DNA of 64,000 nt from Streptomyces sp. NBC_01016 (GCF_026341035.1 NZ_JAPEOQ010000001.1:5518001-5582000), one strand, 5' to 3'; positions 1 to 9,903 are shown, counted from the stretch's first letter. Notes: generated from the letters alone by a model not told the origin. A program made the numbers and translations.

Positions 1-747
1 GCAGGACCGGTCGTCATGGGTCTCTCCGCGCCGCCGACCGGCGAGGCGCCGCCGACCACCACGCAACTCGCCGTCGGCGGGGCGCTCCTGTTCCTGCTGG
101 TCGGGGTCATCGCCCATCTCACGGCCGCCCGGATGAATCGCCGACTGCGCACCGAACCGGAGATCGCCGCGGCGCTCGGCTCGACGCTCCTCGGTACCGT
201 CGACGTGCCCGGCACACTGCAGGCGCCCCGGCCGCAGGGCGGTGGAGCGCTGGCCGGCGTCCGCCGGTTGCTCGACATGGACAACCGGTGGGACGTCCCG
301 ACCCCGCAGAGGTCCGGTGACGAGGCCGACAGGCGGACCCGCTACCGGCGGGTGTGCGCCCGTCTCCGGAGTCAACTCGCCTCCTCGCGGGGGCTGTTGG
401 CCGTTGTGCCGGACGGCGACGAACTCGCCCTCCGGGCTGCGGGGCAGCTCGTCGCCGAGGCGAAGGGTGATCCGCTGCTGCGGACCGTGGTGGTTTCGAT
501 GGACCGGCCGACCGTGCCGGACCGCGGCACCGAGTCCGGTGTCGTGGTCGTCCTCAGCGCGGGCAACTGGACCGCGGAGGAACTCGCCGGTATCGCCCAG
601 GCCTGTGCGGACGGCAGGCACGAGCTCGTCGGCATCGTCGTCGCAGGGCCGGTCCAGGACCGTCCGACGCGATCCGTCGACCAACCGCCCGACCAGGCCG
701 CTCCGGCGCTCGCGGCGGGCGGCCATGTGACGGGAGGTTCAGCGTGA
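1..747 (+). CDS. Polysaccharide co-polymerase (Wzz/Wzc-like), 5'-partial
   Basis: The frame is open from base 1, so the true start lies upstream; an internal ATG at 16 is unlikely to be the start. The visible part holds one hydrophobic segment (about residues 24-42 counted from base 1, LAVGGALLFLLVGVIAHL) followed by an arginine-rich cytoplasmic region. This matches the second membrane helix and tail of a chain-length determinant. The tail alternates hydrophobic strands (LLAVVPDGD, TVVVSM, GVVVVLSAG, LVGIVVAG) like a nucleotide-binding BY-kinase fold, but no Walker A lysine or tyrosine cluster is seen. Its stop overlaps the GTG start of the next gene by 4 bases (GTGA), so the two are probably translationally coupled and may form one co-polymerase complex. 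The family is clear from layout; the exact role is inferred. Confidence 0.7.
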   Translation, partial: AGPVVMGLSAPPTGEAPPTTTQLAVGGALLFLLVGVIAHLTAARMNRRLRTEPEIAAALGSTLLGTVDVPGTLQAPRPQGGGALAGVRRLLDMDNRWDVPTPQRSGDEADRRTRYRRVCARLRSQLASSRGLLAVVPDGDELALRAAGQLVAEAKGDPLLRTVVVSMDRPTVPDRGTESGVVVVLSAGNWTAEELAGIAQACADGRHELVGIVVAGPVQDRPTRSVDQPPDQAAPALAAGGHVTGGSA

Positions 748-2270
748 CGACGAGCAAGACGTTGGAGTCGTCGGCGGCCACTCCGCTCTTCGACCTGCAC
801 GCACTGGTAGTGGCGGTGCGCAGGCGCCGCCGCCTCTGGGGCGCCATGGCCCTGCTCGGGCTGTTGGCCGGCGCCGCGATGGCGGTCGTGCTGCCCCCGC
901 CGCCGAGTGCGGTGGTCAAACTGCTGGTCGCGCACGCGGAGGACCAGCCGAACGACACCGGAACGCTGATCCGTACCGATGTCGAGGTGCTGCGGACCAC
1001 GCGCATCGCCGACAAGGCCCTGAAGGACCTCAAGTCCTCCGTAAAGGCGGAGGACTTCATGAAGGACTACCGGGGCACCGGCGTGACCAACAACCTGCTG
1101 CAGATCGATGTGACAGGTGACAGCGACGCGGAGGCGGTGGCCCGGGCCAAGGCGCTGGCCGACGCGTTCCGGGCCGACCATGTGCAGCGCATGCGGGACA
1201 GCGCGAAGGCCGAGTCCCAGGCCCTGCTCGACCAGCGTGACCGCATGCAGACCGAACTCGCCGAGGTCAACAAGGAGATCGGAGGCCGCTCTCCGGATGC
1301 GGTGACCGACCCGAAGTCGTCGGCGAGCCTGGAGTCGCTCTTCGCGCGCCGGTCCGAACTCAACTCGCGGATCGCCGACTTCGACGAGCGGGCCGCGGAC
1401 GCGCGCACCGGCACGCCCAAGGTCACCGCAGGAACGCAGATCGTGGACGCACCGCGCGCGCTGCGGCACTCCCTGCCCAAGTCCATCGTCACCAACGGCG
1501 CGATCGGTCTGGCCCTCGGGCTCGCGCTCGGGCTCGCGCTCGCCGCGGTCACCGCGGTGGTGGCGGACCGCCCCGTGCTGCGCCGGGACATCTCGGCCAA
1601 CCTGGGTGCCTCGGTCATCGCCGAGCTGCCCCGCCGGTCGGGCAGGCTGTGGCGGCGCCGCCGGAACCGGGCCACTCGGACCCGGCTCACCGCGCACCTC
1701 GCCCGCACCCTGCGCGGCTCCGCGGAACCGGTGTCGCTGCTCGAACTGGGCTGTGCGCGCGGCGCCAGCGCGATCGCCCTGGACCTCGCGCGGGCGATGA
1801 CGGAGGACGGACCCGTCCTGGTCGTCGACGGCCTGCCCGGCCGGGAGCTCGCGAACCATCACCCGCGGCCGGGAGACCCCGCCGTGGTCACCGGCGAGCA
1901 GGCCGCGGCCGCGTCGGCCCAGGACCGCCGGATCGGCGTCGGATCGGTGGCGCCCGGCACGGCGTGGACCGACCTCCAGTACCTCGGCACCCGGACCGTG
2001 CTCGTCGTGCGAGCCGGTCGCGGTAGCGCCGCATGGCTGCACACGGTGGCGCGGCAGCTCGCGGACCAGCACATCCCGGTGCTCGGTGTGGTGCTGATCG
2101 ACCCCGATCCGCGGGACCGGACCGACGGCACGCTGTGGGACGGGGTGCACACCGCGCTGCGCGGCAGGACCGAGCGGCCGGCCCGGCACAACGGGACGGG
2201 CCAGCTGCCCTCGGAGCGGCTGCCGGTCTGGGCCGGACAGGGCGCGGACAACGACGGGGAGGCGAGGTAG
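744..2270 (+). CDS. Polysaccharide co-polymerase with degenerate BY-kinase domain
   Basis: A 508-residue chain-length determinant-like protein. It has an N-terminal cytoplasmic stretch with a basic RRRRR patch, a membrane helix at about 33-53, and a long extracellular part with a helical coiled-coil-like section (about 130-215). A second membrane helix lies at about 250-275 (repeated LGLALGLALG), followed by a cytoplasmic Rossmann-like domain. That domain should be a Wzc-type tyrosine kinase, but the Walker A site reads GCARGASAIAL with no lysine, the A' site reads VLVVDGLPG, and there is no terminal tyrosine cluster. It therefore probably does not phosphorylate. The start is GTG at 744 with a GGGAGG ribosome site at 732-737. 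It sits next to a similar truncated-in-window gene, suggesting a two-protein co-polymerase that controls chain length or export of the polysaccharide made by the rest of the locus. Confidence 0.75.
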   Translation: MTTSKTLESSAATPLFDLHALVVAVRRRRRLWGAMALLGLLAGAAMAVVLPPPPSAVVKLLVAHAEDQPNDTGTLIRTDVEVLRTTRIADKALKDLKSSVKAEDFMKDYRGTGVTNNLLQIDVTGDSDAEAVARAKALADAFRADHVQRMRDSAKAESQALLDQRDRMQTELAEVNKEIGGRSPDAVTDPKSSASLESLFARRSELNSRIADFDERAADARTGTPKVTAGTQIVDAPRALRHSLPKSIVTNGAIGLALGLALGLALAAVTAVVADRPVLRRDISANLGASVIAELPRRSGRLWRRRRNRATRTRLTAHLARTLRGSAEPVSLLELGCARGASAIALDLARAMTEDGPVLVVDGLPGRELANHHPRPGDPAVVTGEQAAAASAQDRRIGVGSVAPGTAWTDLQYLGTRTVLVVRAGRGSAAWLHTVARQLADQHIPVLGVVLIDPDPRDRTDGTLWDGVHTALRGRTERPARHNGTGQLPSERLPVWAGQGADNDGEAR

Positions 2271-2273
2271 CAC

Positions 2274-4208
2274 GTGTGTGGCATCGCAGGTACGTACAGA
2301 TGGCCGGACGGGAAGGTCGTGACCGACCGGCTCACCGATATCCTCGCCCACCGCGGTCCCGACGGGGCGGGCCGCTACGGCCACCCCGCCGGTGACGGCG
2401 AAGTGCAGCTCGGACACCGTCGGTTGGCCATCATCGACCTGTCCGAGACCGGCGCCCAGCCGATGGTCTCGGACGGCCTCGCCCTGACCTACAACGGCGA
2501 GCTGTACAACGCCCCGGAGCTGCGCGCCGAGTTGGAGTCCGCCGGCGTGCGCTTCCGTGGCACCTCCGACACCGAGGTGCTGCTCGAGGCCTGGCGGCGC
2601 TGGGGTACGGACTGCCTGCCCCGGCTGCGCGGCATGTTCGCGTTCGGCGTCTTCGACGAGCGCACCGGTGAACTGGTGCTGGCCCGCGACCAGTTGGGCA
2701 TCAAGCCGCTGTTCCTGCTGCGGCGGGGCGGCGGCCTGGTGTTCGCCTCCGAGCTGAAGGCGCTCGCCGCCGCGACCGGCGGCAAGCTGGAGGTGGACGA
2801 CGCGGCGCTTGTGGCCTCGCTGCTCTACTACTGGGTGCCGGACTCGCGGTGCGCGTTCCGCGAGGCGGAGAAGCTGCCGCCGGGCAGCTGGATGAGGTTC
2901 CGGCCCGACGGGCAGGTGGAGCGCGGCCGGTACTGGAACCTGAAGGACGTCGCCTCCGAGGGCCGGGAGCGGGCGCTGAGCGGTGAGCTGCCGGACCTGG
3001 CCGCCATCGTCGAGGACTCGACCCGGCAGCACCTGCTCTCCGACGTGCCGGTGGCGACTTTCCTCTCCGGCGGCCTCGACTCCAGCTATCTGACCGCGAT
3101 CGCGGCCCGCCAACAGCCGGGGATCTCCGCCTACACGATCGGATTCCGCGCCGAGGACGCCAAGTTCGAGGCGATGCCGGACGACCTGCGCTACGCCCGG
3201 CAGGTCGCCGAGCGGTTCGGCGTCGACCTGCACGAGATCGAGATCGCGCCCAACGTCCTCGACCTGCTGCCGCAGATGACGTACTCCCTGGACGAGCCGA
3301 TCGGCGACCCCGCCGCGATCAACACGTACCTGATCTGCCAGGCCGCCCGCGAGGCCGGCGTCAAGGTGATGCTCTCGGGGATGGGCGCCGACGAACTGTT
3401 CGCCGGATACCGCAAGCACCTGGCCAACATGATCGCGCTGCGCTATCAGCGCGTGCCCCGGCCGCTGCGGCGCGGTGTGTCCGCGGCCGTGGACCGGCTG
3501 CCGGTCGCCACGTCGCGCCGCGGCTTCCGGTCGGTGCGCTTCGCCAAGCGGTTCCTGTCCTTCGCCGATCTGCCGGAGGAGACCGCGTTCCGGCGCAGCT
3601 ACACGATGTACGACCAGCAGGAGCTGCTCGCGCTACTGAATCCGGACCTGGCCGGAACGGTCGACGACGTGCTGACCGAGCACGCGGACGTGTACGAGGA
3701 CAACGAACTCGACGACTTCGTCAACCGGATGTGCCTGGCCGACGCCCGGATGTTCCTGCCGGGCCTGAACCTCACGTACACCGACCGCTCCAGCATGGCC
3801 GCGTCGACCGAGGTACGGGTGCCGTACGTGGACGTCGAGGTCGTGAAGGCGGCGTTCGCCTTCCCCGGCGACCGCAAGATCGTCGGGAGGCAGGGCAAGT
3901 CCGTGCTCAAGGAGGCGGCCACCTCGATCCTGCCCAAGGAGATCGTGTACCGGCCCAAGGGTCTGTTCAGCGCCCCGCTGCGGGCCTGGATGAGCCGGGA
4001 TCTGGCGCCGCTGGTGCGCGAAGTGATCAACGACGGAGAGCTGGTCCGTTCCGGGTTCCTGCGGCGCGACGCGCTGCGGCGGATGGTCGCCGAGGACGCC
4101 TCGGGGCAGCGGGACTTCTCCAAGCATCTGTGGCACGTACTGACGCTCGAGTACTGGTATCGCGACGCGACCTCTGGGTCCGGCCAGAGCACTCGGTCAA
4201 CGGCTTAG
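2274..4208 (+). CDS. asnB: Asparagine synthase family glutamine amidotransferase
   Basis: A 644-residue class II glutamine amidotransferase plus ATP-pyrophosphatase. The protein begins Met-Cys-Gly-Ile-Ala, giving the N-terminal Cys2 nucleophile after methionine removal, which fixes the GTG start at 2274. The glutaminase domain covers about 1-210 with HRGPD, YNGE and SDTE motifs. The synthetase domain has the ATP loop SGGLDS at 265-270. In primary metabolism the family makes asparagine. In polysaccharide loci, members such as WbpS amidate the carboxylate of uronic acids, and this position between co-polymerase and sugar dehydrogenase genes favours that role. It follows the previous gene by 3 bases. 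Family assignment is firm; substrate is inferred. Confidence 0.9.
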   Translation: MCGIAGTYRWPDGKVVTDRLTDILAHRGPDGAGRYGHPAGDGEVQLGHRRLAIIDLSETGAQPMVSDGLALTYNGELYNAPELRAELESAGVRFRGTSDTEVLLEAWRRWGTDCLPRLRGMFAFGVFDERTGELVLARDQLGIKPLFLLRRGGGLVFASELKALAAATGGKLEVDDAALVASLLYYWVPDSRCAFREAEKLPPGSWMRFRPDGQVERGRYWNLKDVASEGRERALSGELPDLAAIVEDSTRQHLLSDVPVATFLSGGLDSSYLTAIAARQQPGISAYTIGFRAEDAKFEAMPDDLRYARQVAERFGVDLHEIEIAPNVLDLLPQMTYSLDEPIGDPAAINTYLICQAAREAGVKVMLSGMGADELFAGYRKHLANMIALRYQRVPRPLRRGVSAAVDRLPVATSRRGFRSVRFAKRFLSFADLPEETAFRRSYTMYDQQELLALLNPDLAGTVDDVLTEHADVYEDNELDDFVNRMCLADARMFLPGLNLTYTDRSSMAASTEVRVPYVDVEVVKAAFAFPGDRKIVGRQGKSVLKEAATSILPKEIVYRPKGLFSAPLRAWMSRDLAPLVREVINDGELVRSGFLRRDALRRMVAEDASGQRDFSKHLWHVLTLEYWYRDATSGSGQSTRSTA

Positions 4209-4226
4209 GAATTCAGAGGAGTTCGG

Positions 4227-6413
4227 GTGAAGCAGGTTGTACAGAACTACAAGAGCGGCGAGTTGGCGGTACTGGACGTGCCGGTACCGGGGTGCAAGCC
4301 AGGAGGTGTGCTGGTCCGCACCTCCTACTCGCTGATCTCCACGGGCACCGAGCTGATGAAGGTGTCCGAGGCCGGCATGTCGATGGTGGGCAAGGCCCGC
4401 TCCCGCCCGGACCAGGTCGCCAAGGTCATGCAGAGCGTGGCCAGCAACGGCCTGCCCGCCACCTACCGCAAGGTGATGGGCAAGCTGGACTCCTACACGC
4501 CGCTCGGCTACTCGCTGTGCGGTGTGGTCGAACAGGTCGGCGCCGGCATCGACGACGTGGCGGTCGGCGACGTCGTGGCCTGCGCCGGCAATGAGCACGC
4601 GCTGCACGCCGAGCTGAACTGGGTGCCGAAGAACCTGTACGCACGGGTGCCGGACGGCCTCGCGCCGCGGCACGCCGCCTTCGGCACCGTCGGGTCGATC
4701 GCATTGCAGGGCGTCCGCCAGGGCGAGCCGCAACTCGGCGAGGTGGCGCTCGTCATCGGCCTCGGCCTGATCGGGCAGCTGGTGGTGCAGCTCCTCGCCG
4801 CCTCCGGAGTCCGCGTCGTCGGCGCCGACCCCGACCCGGTGCGCTGCGAGCTCGCCGAGCGCGTGGGCGCCGCGGCCTGCGGCGATCCGGAGTCACCGGC
4901 CGTGGAGACGGCCGTCGCCGAACTCACCGGCGGGCACGGTGTGGACCAGGTGTACCTGGCCGCCGGCGGCGGCAGCAACCAGCCCGTCGAGCTGGCCGCC
5001 CGGCTCTGCCGGGACCGCGGCAGGGTCGTGGACATCGGCAAGTGCCGCCTCGACCTGCCGTGGAACGCGTACTACGAGAAGGAGCTCGACGTCCGCTTCT
5101 CCCGCTCCTACGGCCCCGGTCGCTACGACCCGTCGTACGAGCTGGAGGGGCGCGACTACCCGATCGGCTACGTGCGCTGGACCGAGCGCCGCAACCTGGC
5201 GTGCTTCCTCGACCTTCTCGCTCTCGGCCGCGTCGACGTGGAGCCCCTGGTCTCCCACGTCGCCGACTTCGACGACGCCGTCGAGACGTACCAGAGCCTG
5301 AAGGACGGTGAACTCAAGGCCGTCGCCGTGCTGTTCAAGTACCCCGAGCAGACGGTGGAGGCCGAGGCGGAGGCCCCGGCCGTGATCGTGCCTGCGGTGG
5401 CCGTGTCCACCAAGAGGACCGCGCCTGCGAGGCCCGCCAACACACCGGTGCGCCTCGCCTTCGTCGGCGCCGGGAACTACGCGACGTCGATGCTGCTGCC
5501 GCACCTCGTGCAGCGCGAAGGCGTCGAGTTGTCCACGGTCGTCACCACGACGGCGCTCTCCGCGGCCAACGCGCAGCGGAAGTTCGGCTTCGGCGAGGCG
5601 ACCACCGACCTCGACGCCGTGCTCGGCGACAAGTCCGTCGACGCGGTGTTCGTGGTCACCCGGCACAGCTCGCACGCCGAACTGACCCGCAAGGCGCTCC
5701 TCGCCGGCAAGGCCGTGTTCGTGGAGAAGCCCCTGGCCCTCACCGAGGGCGAACTGGCCGACGTGCTGGCCGCTGTGGAGGAGTCCGGCAACGACCGGCT
5801 GCAGGTCGGCTTCAACCGCCGGTTCGCACCCCTGCTGCGGGAGGCCAAGGAGCGGTTCGGCGCCAGGACGGGACCGGCGAACCTCCGCTACCTGGTCAAC
5901 GCGGGCCGCCTCGACCACGGCAGCTGGTACCTCCAACAGGGCACCCAGGGCTCCCGGTTCGCCGGTGAGGGCGGGCACTTCATCGACACGGCGAGCTGGC
6001 TGCTCGAGGCCGACCCGGTCTCCGTCTACACGGTCGCCCCGTCCGGCAACGAGGACCTTCAGGTCGTCCTGCGCTACCCGGACGGGTCCACCGCCACCAT
6101 CAGCTACGTCACCACCGGCCCGGCCGCTTTCCCGAAGGAGACGCTCGACCTCGTCGCCGACGGGCGGGCGCTGCGGCTCGACGACTTCGTCCGCGCCTCG
6201 GTCTACGGCCGCAAGCGGTGGGTCAGTTCGCGGCTCCCCAAGGCGCGGGACAAGGGGCAGAACGCCGAACTGGCCGCGTTCGTCAGGGCCGTTCGGTCCG
6301 GCGGGCCGATGCCGGTGCCGCTGGAGTCGCTCGTCGCCACCACCGCGGCCACGCTCGCCGTGGGGACCGGCCTGGCCAGTGGTGCGCCGGTGACATTGGC
6401 GGGGCCGCGATGA
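4227..6413 (+). CDS. Bi-domain oxidoreductase: zinc-type dehydrogenase fused to Gfo/Idh/MocA
   Basis: A 728-residue fusion. Residues about 1-370 are a medium-chain dehydrogenase with a Rossmann motif VIGLGLIGQLVVQ, lacking an obvious zinc-binding cysteine cluster. Residues about 405-728 are a Gfo/Idh/MocA dehydrogenase starting with the dinucleotide motif FVGAGNYA and carrying the EKPLALTEGE signature (the conserved EKP lysine). A proline/valine/alanine linker joins them. This fusion is common in surface polysaccharide loci and is usually next to heparinase-like and asnB-like genes, as here. The substrate is unknown but is probably a nucleotide-linked or lipid-linked sugar. GTG start with an AGAGGAG ribosome site about 7 bases upstream. 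Its stop overlaps the next start (ATGA). Confidence 0.88.
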   Translation: MKQVVQNYKSGELAVLDVPVPGCKPGGVLVRTSYSLISTGTELMKVSEAGMSMVGKARSRPDQVAKVMQSVASNGLPATYRKVMGKLDSYTPLGYSLCGVVEQVGAGIDDVAVGDVVACAGNEHALHAELNWVPKNLYARVPDGLAPRHAAFGTVGSIALQGVRQGEPQLGEVALVIGLGLIGQLVVQLLAASGVRVVGADPDPVRCELAERVGAAACGDPESPAVETAVAELTGGHGVDQVYLAAGGGSNQPVELAARLCRDRGRVVDIGKCRLDLPWNAYYEKELDVRFSRSYGPGRYDPSYELEGRDYPIGYVRWTERRNLACFLDLLALGRVDVEPLVSHVADFDDAVETYQSLKDGELKAVAVLFKYPEQTVEAEAEAPAVIVPAVAVSTKRTAPARPANTPVRLAFVGAGNYATSMLLPHLVQREGVELSTVVTTTALSAANAQRKFGFGEATTDLDAVLGDKSVDAVFVVTRHSSHAELTRKALLAGKAVFVEKPLALTEGELADVLAAVEESGNDRLQVGFNRRFAPLLREAKERFGARTGPANLRYLVNAGRLDHGSWYLQQGTQGSRFAGEGGHFIDTASWLLEADPVSVYTVAPSGNEDLQVVLRYPDGSTATISYVTTGPAAFPKETLDLVADGRALRLDDFVRASVYGRKRWVSSRLPKARDKGQNAELAAFVRAVRSGGPMPVPLESLVATTAATLAVGTGLASGAPVTLAGPR

Positions 6414-8365
6414 CCATGAGTGCGGGCTGGTACCTGCGGCGCCTCTCCCGGATGGGGCCGCAGGAGGTCGCGGGCCGGGCGGCCGACGCCGTGCGCAGGC
6501 GGCGGTGGCGGTCGGCGCGGCCGGAGTGTCCGTCCGTGACGGGCGCCCGGTTCACCGCGGTGCTGCCCACCGGGGCGACCGCCGCCGTGCCGCCGGACGC
6601 CGCGAAGCGCCTGATCGCCGAGGCCGACCGGCTGATGGCCGGGCACATCGAGTACTTCGGCGTGGTCCGTGACGACCTCGTCGACCCGGACTGGTGGTAC
6701 GACCCGAAGACCGGGCGCCGGGCCCCGTGGGGTTACGCCTTCGACGTGCCGTACCGCAACGAGGACGCGGTGGGGGACATCAAGCAGATCTGGGAGCCGT
6801 CCCGGCACCAGTACCTCACCGTGCTCGCCGCCGCCTATGCGATGACCGGGGACGAGCGGTACGCCGAGCGCGTGGCCGGTCACCTGCGGTCGTGGTGGGC
6901 GGCCAACCCGCCGCTGCGCGGCGTGCATTGGGTCAGCGGGATCGAGCTGGGCATCCGACTCCTTTCGTGGGTGTGGATCCGCCGGCTGCTCGACGGATGG
7001 CAGGGCGCCGCCGGTCTGTTCGAGGACAACCCGATGGCGCTGAACCAGATCTGGCACCACCAGCGCTGGCTCGCCGCCTTCCCCAGCCGGGGCTCCTCGG
7101 CGAACAATCACGTCATCGCCGAGGCCGCCGGACAGTTCGCCGCGTCCTGCGCGTTCGACTGGTTCCCCACGTCCGCGAGTTGGCGGACCGGTGCGCTGCG
7201 ATCCCTTGAGCGGCACCTGCGCAGCAACACGTTCCTCTCCGGCCTCAACCGCGAGCTGGCCACCGAATACCACGGACTTGTACTGGAGTTGGGCCTGGCC
7301 GCGCTGGCCGAGGCCGACGCCGCCAACGTGCCGGTCCCCGCGACCGTACGCCTCGTGCTGCTGCGGATGACCGATGCGCTCGCCGCCGTCGTGGACAGCC
7401 GGTTGCGGCCCCCGCGCCAGGGCGACGCCGACGACGGACACGGTCTGATCGTGGACGGGGCGGGCACCGACCGCTGGGCCTCGCTCCTGGCCACCGGGGA
7501 GGCCGTGTTCGGCCGGCTCGACTGGTGGCCCGCGGTGACCGGATCCGATGTGCGTACCCCGCTGCTCGCCGCGCTCATCAAGCCCTCCGCGTGGTCCGTG
7601 CGCCGACCGGCGGTCCGTCCGGCGCACTTCGCCGACGCGGGGCTCACCGTCCTGCGCGGCGAGGGGCCCGCGGGGGAGGTCTGGTGCCGCTGCGACGCGG
7701 GCCCGCACGGCTTCCTGTCCATCGCCGCACACGCCCACGCCGACGCGCTGTCCGTCGAGGTCAGGCACGACGGGGTCGATGTGCTGGCCGACCCGGGGAC
7801 GTACTGCTACCACGGTCAGCCCGAGTGGCGCCGGTACTTCCGGTCGACGCTCGGCCACAACACCGTGCAGATCGACGACGCCGACCAGTCCGTCTCCGGC
7901 GGGCCGTTCCTGTGGATCCGGCATGCGCGCAGCCGCGTACTGGAGGCGGGCGCGACCCGCTGGTCCGCCGAACACGACGGCTACCGGCCCTCCGTGCACC
8001 GTCGCAGCGTGGAACTGGGCGCCAACAGCCGGGAGTTGACAGTGGTCGACGAGGTGCGCGGCCCGCGCCGTGACGTGCGCCTGGCCTTCCACCTCGGCCC
8101 GGCGATCGCCGCGGACCTGGTGGGAAACCGGGCCGTGCTCACCTGGATCCGGGACGGGGAGGGGCGCTCCGCGGTGCTCGAGCTGCCCGGGGAGCTGTCC
8201 TGGCGGGCGCACCGCGGCGAGAGCGCCCCGCCGTTGGGGTGGTACTCCGCCGGATTCGGTCGCAAGGAAGCCACCACCGCGCTGGTGGGCACCGGATTCG
8301 CCGAGGACAGAGGCGAGTTCACCACCGTGCTCAGGTTCCGCGACGAGGGAGGAGGGGACACATGA
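6410..8365 (+). CDS. Heparinase II/III family protein
   Basis: A 651-residue protein. I place the start at ATG 6410 because it overlaps the previous stop (ATGA) and gives MTMSAGWYLRRLSRM, the usual start of this family, rather than the longer open frame from 6218. The first half is alpha-helical (alpha/alpha toroid; segments such as NNHVIAEAAG). The second half is beta-rich and contains AHAHADALS and DPGTYCYHG, typical of the heparinase II/III domain. It would cleave uronic-acid-containing polysaccharide by beta-elimination, or bind it. No signal peptide is evident, as in many biosynthetic-locus members. It probably edits or trims the polymer made by this cluster; substrate cannot be told from sequence. 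Confidence 0.85.
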   Translation: MTMSAGWYLRRLSRMGPQEVAGRAADAVRRRRWRSARPECPSVTGARFTAVLPTGATAAVPPDAAKRLIAEADRLMAGHIEYFGVVRDDLVDPDWWYDPKTGRRAPWGYAFDVPYRNEDAVGDIKQIWEPSRHQYLTVLAAAYAMTGDERYAERVAGHLRSWWAANPPLRGVHWVSGIELGIRLLSWVWIRRLLDGWQGAAGLFEDNPMALNQIWHHQRWLAAFPSRGSSANNHVIAEAAGQFAASCAFDWFPTSASWRTGALRSLERHLRSNTFLSGLNRELATEYHGLVLELGLAALAEADAANVPVPATVRLVLLRMTDALAAVVDSRLRPPRQGDADDGHGLIVDGAGTDRWASLLATGEAVFGRLDWWPAVTGSDVRTPLLAALIKPSAWSVRRPAVRPAHFADAGLTVLRGEGPAGEVWCRCDAGPHGFLSIAAHAHADALSVEVRHDGVDVLADPGTYCYHGQPEWRRYFRSTLGHNTVQIDDADQSVSGGPFLWIRHARSRVLEAGATRWSAEHDGYRPSVHRRSVELGANSRELTVVDEVRGPRRDVRLAFHLGPAIAADLVGNRAVLTWIRDGEGRSAVLELPGELSWRAHRGESAPPLGWYSAGFGRKEATTALVGTGFAEDRGEFTTVLRFRDEGGGDT

Positions 8366-9903
8366 GGATGAAGTGGCGGCACTGGGCGTTACCGGCGGTG
8401 CCGGTGATGCTGGCCCTGCTGGCGGCGACCGGCTGTACCGGCACGCCGGACACGGAGGACAAGCCGAGCGTCTCGCCGACCGGCGCCGGGGCCGTGGCCC
8501 CGTCGACCGTGGCCCGGGTGTGCGCCAAGCCCCCGGCCGGAGCCGCGAAGGCGCCGGCGGGCGCCGTGACGGTCGACCCTTCGGTCGTCGGCGACCTGAC
8601 GGCGAAGACCAAGAGCAACCCCGCGCACACCACGTTCTGGCTCCGTCCGGGCAAGCACAGGCTCGACCCCGACCGCTATTCGCAGGTCATCCCCAAGGCG
8701 GGAAACCGCTACATCGGCGCCCCCGGCGCGGTGCTCGACGGCGGGAAGAAGAACCAGTACGCGTTCGGCGGCAACGCCCGCGACGTCACCATCCGCTACC
8801 TGACCGTGCAGCGCTTCGTGGCACCGCAGGACCAGGGCGTGGTCAACCACGACTCGGCCGACGGGTGGGTGATCGAGCACTCGACGATCCAGAAGAACGA
8901 CGGCGCCGGACTGATGGCGGGCATCCGCCAACGGGTCCGCGACAACTGCCTGCGCGACAACGGCCAGTACGGAATGAACGCGTACAAGCCCACCGGCCGG
9001 ATCACCGGCCTGGTGCTCGAGGGCAACGAGATCGTGGGCAACAACACCGGCGACTGGGAGAGCCGGCGGGAGGGCTGCGGCTGCACCGGAGGCGTCAAGT
9101 TCTGGGCCGTCAACGGCGCTGACATACGCGGCAATTGGGTGCACGACAACCGCGGAACCGGGTTGTGGGCCGACACCAACAACAACGACTTCCTCCTCGA
9201 GAACAACGTGATCGAGGACAACGACGGCGCCGCGCTGATCTATGAGACCAGCTACAACGCGATCATCAAGAAGAACACCATCCGGCGGAACAACTGGGTC
9301 GAGGGTCGCGAACAGTCGAAGGGCGGCGACAGCTTCCCGTTCGCGACCGTCTACGTGTCCGAGTCCGGCGGCGAACCACGGATCAAGGCCCGCACCGACA
9401 AGCTCGAGATCTACGGGAACGTGCTGGAGAACAACTGGTCGGGGATCACCCTGTGGGAGAACGCCGACCGGTTCTGCAACAGCCCGGCCAACACCTCGTC
9501 CGGTGGCTGCACGCTGCTCGTGAAGAAGACCAAGAGCTGCGCGAGGCCGGCGATCACCAAGGCGCCGCTCTACGCCGACTGCCGCTGGAAGACCCAGCGG
9601 GTGGACATCCACGACAACCGCTTCGTCCTGGAGAAGTCCGTCATGAAGTGCAAGGAGAAGTGCGACCGCATGGCCGTGCTCGCCAACTACGGCACCTATC
9701 CCGACTGGTCGCCGTACAAGGGCTCGAAGGTGGCCCGGGCGGTCACCCGCGACCAGCACAACCGGTGGCACGACAACGTCTACGTCGGACCGTGGAAATT
9801 CGTCTCCGAAGACGTGAGCCGGGTGTTCGACTTCAGGCGGTGGCAGGGCACGTCCTCCGAGCAGGACGTGGGCAGCACCTTCGAGCAACGGGCCGGTGGT
9901 TGA
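8362..9903 (+). CDS. Secreted right-handed beta-helix lipoprotein, lyase/epimerase-like
   Basis: A 513-residue exported protein starting at ATG 8362, which overlaps the preceding stop. It has a basic N-terminus (MRMKWRHW), a hydrophobic core and a lipobox-like LAATGC, so it is probably a lipoprotein anchored outside the membrane. The body is rich in N-x-I/V repeats (IRGNWVHDN, ENNVIEDND, IIKKNTIRRNN, EIYGNVLENN), the coil pattern of a parallel beta-helix seen in polysaccharide lyases and mannuronan epimerases. Several cysteine pairs (CGCTGG, CKEKCD) suit disulfides in an extracytoplasmic protein. It probably modifies or cleaves the exported polymer. No specific catalytic residues could be assigned. 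Confidence 0.82.
   Translation: MRMKWRHWALPAVPVMLALLAATGCTGTPDTEDKPSVSPTGAGAVAPSTVARVCAKPPAGAAKAPAGAVTVDPSVVGDLTAKTKSNPAHTTFWLRPGKHRLDPDRYSQVIPKAGNRYIGAPGAVLDGGKKNQYAFGGNARDVTIRYLTVQRFVAPQDQGVVNHDSADGWVIEHSTIQKNDGAGLMAGIRQRVRDNCLRDNGQYGMNAYKPTGRITGLVLEGNEIVGNNTGDWESRREGCGCTGGVKFWAVNGADIRGNWVHDNRGTGLWADTNNNDFLLENNVIEDNDGAALIYETSYNAIIKKNTIRRNNWVEGREQSKGGDSFPFATVYVSESGGEPRIKARTDKLEIYGNVLENNWSGITLWENADRFCNSPANTSSGGCTLLVKKTKSCARPAITKAPLYADCRWKTQRVDIHDNRFVLEKSVMKCKEKCDRMAVLANYGTYPDWSPYKGSKVARAVTRDQHNRWHDNVYVGPWKFVSEDVSRVFDFRRWQGTSSEQDVGSTFEQRAGG

Noticed and set aside
372..3419. A 1015-codon open frame on the minus strand across the first two genes and asnB
   Set aside because: It is rich in Arg, Gly, His and Val with no domain signature, and runs antisense to two clearly conserved proteins; a typical high-GC shadow.
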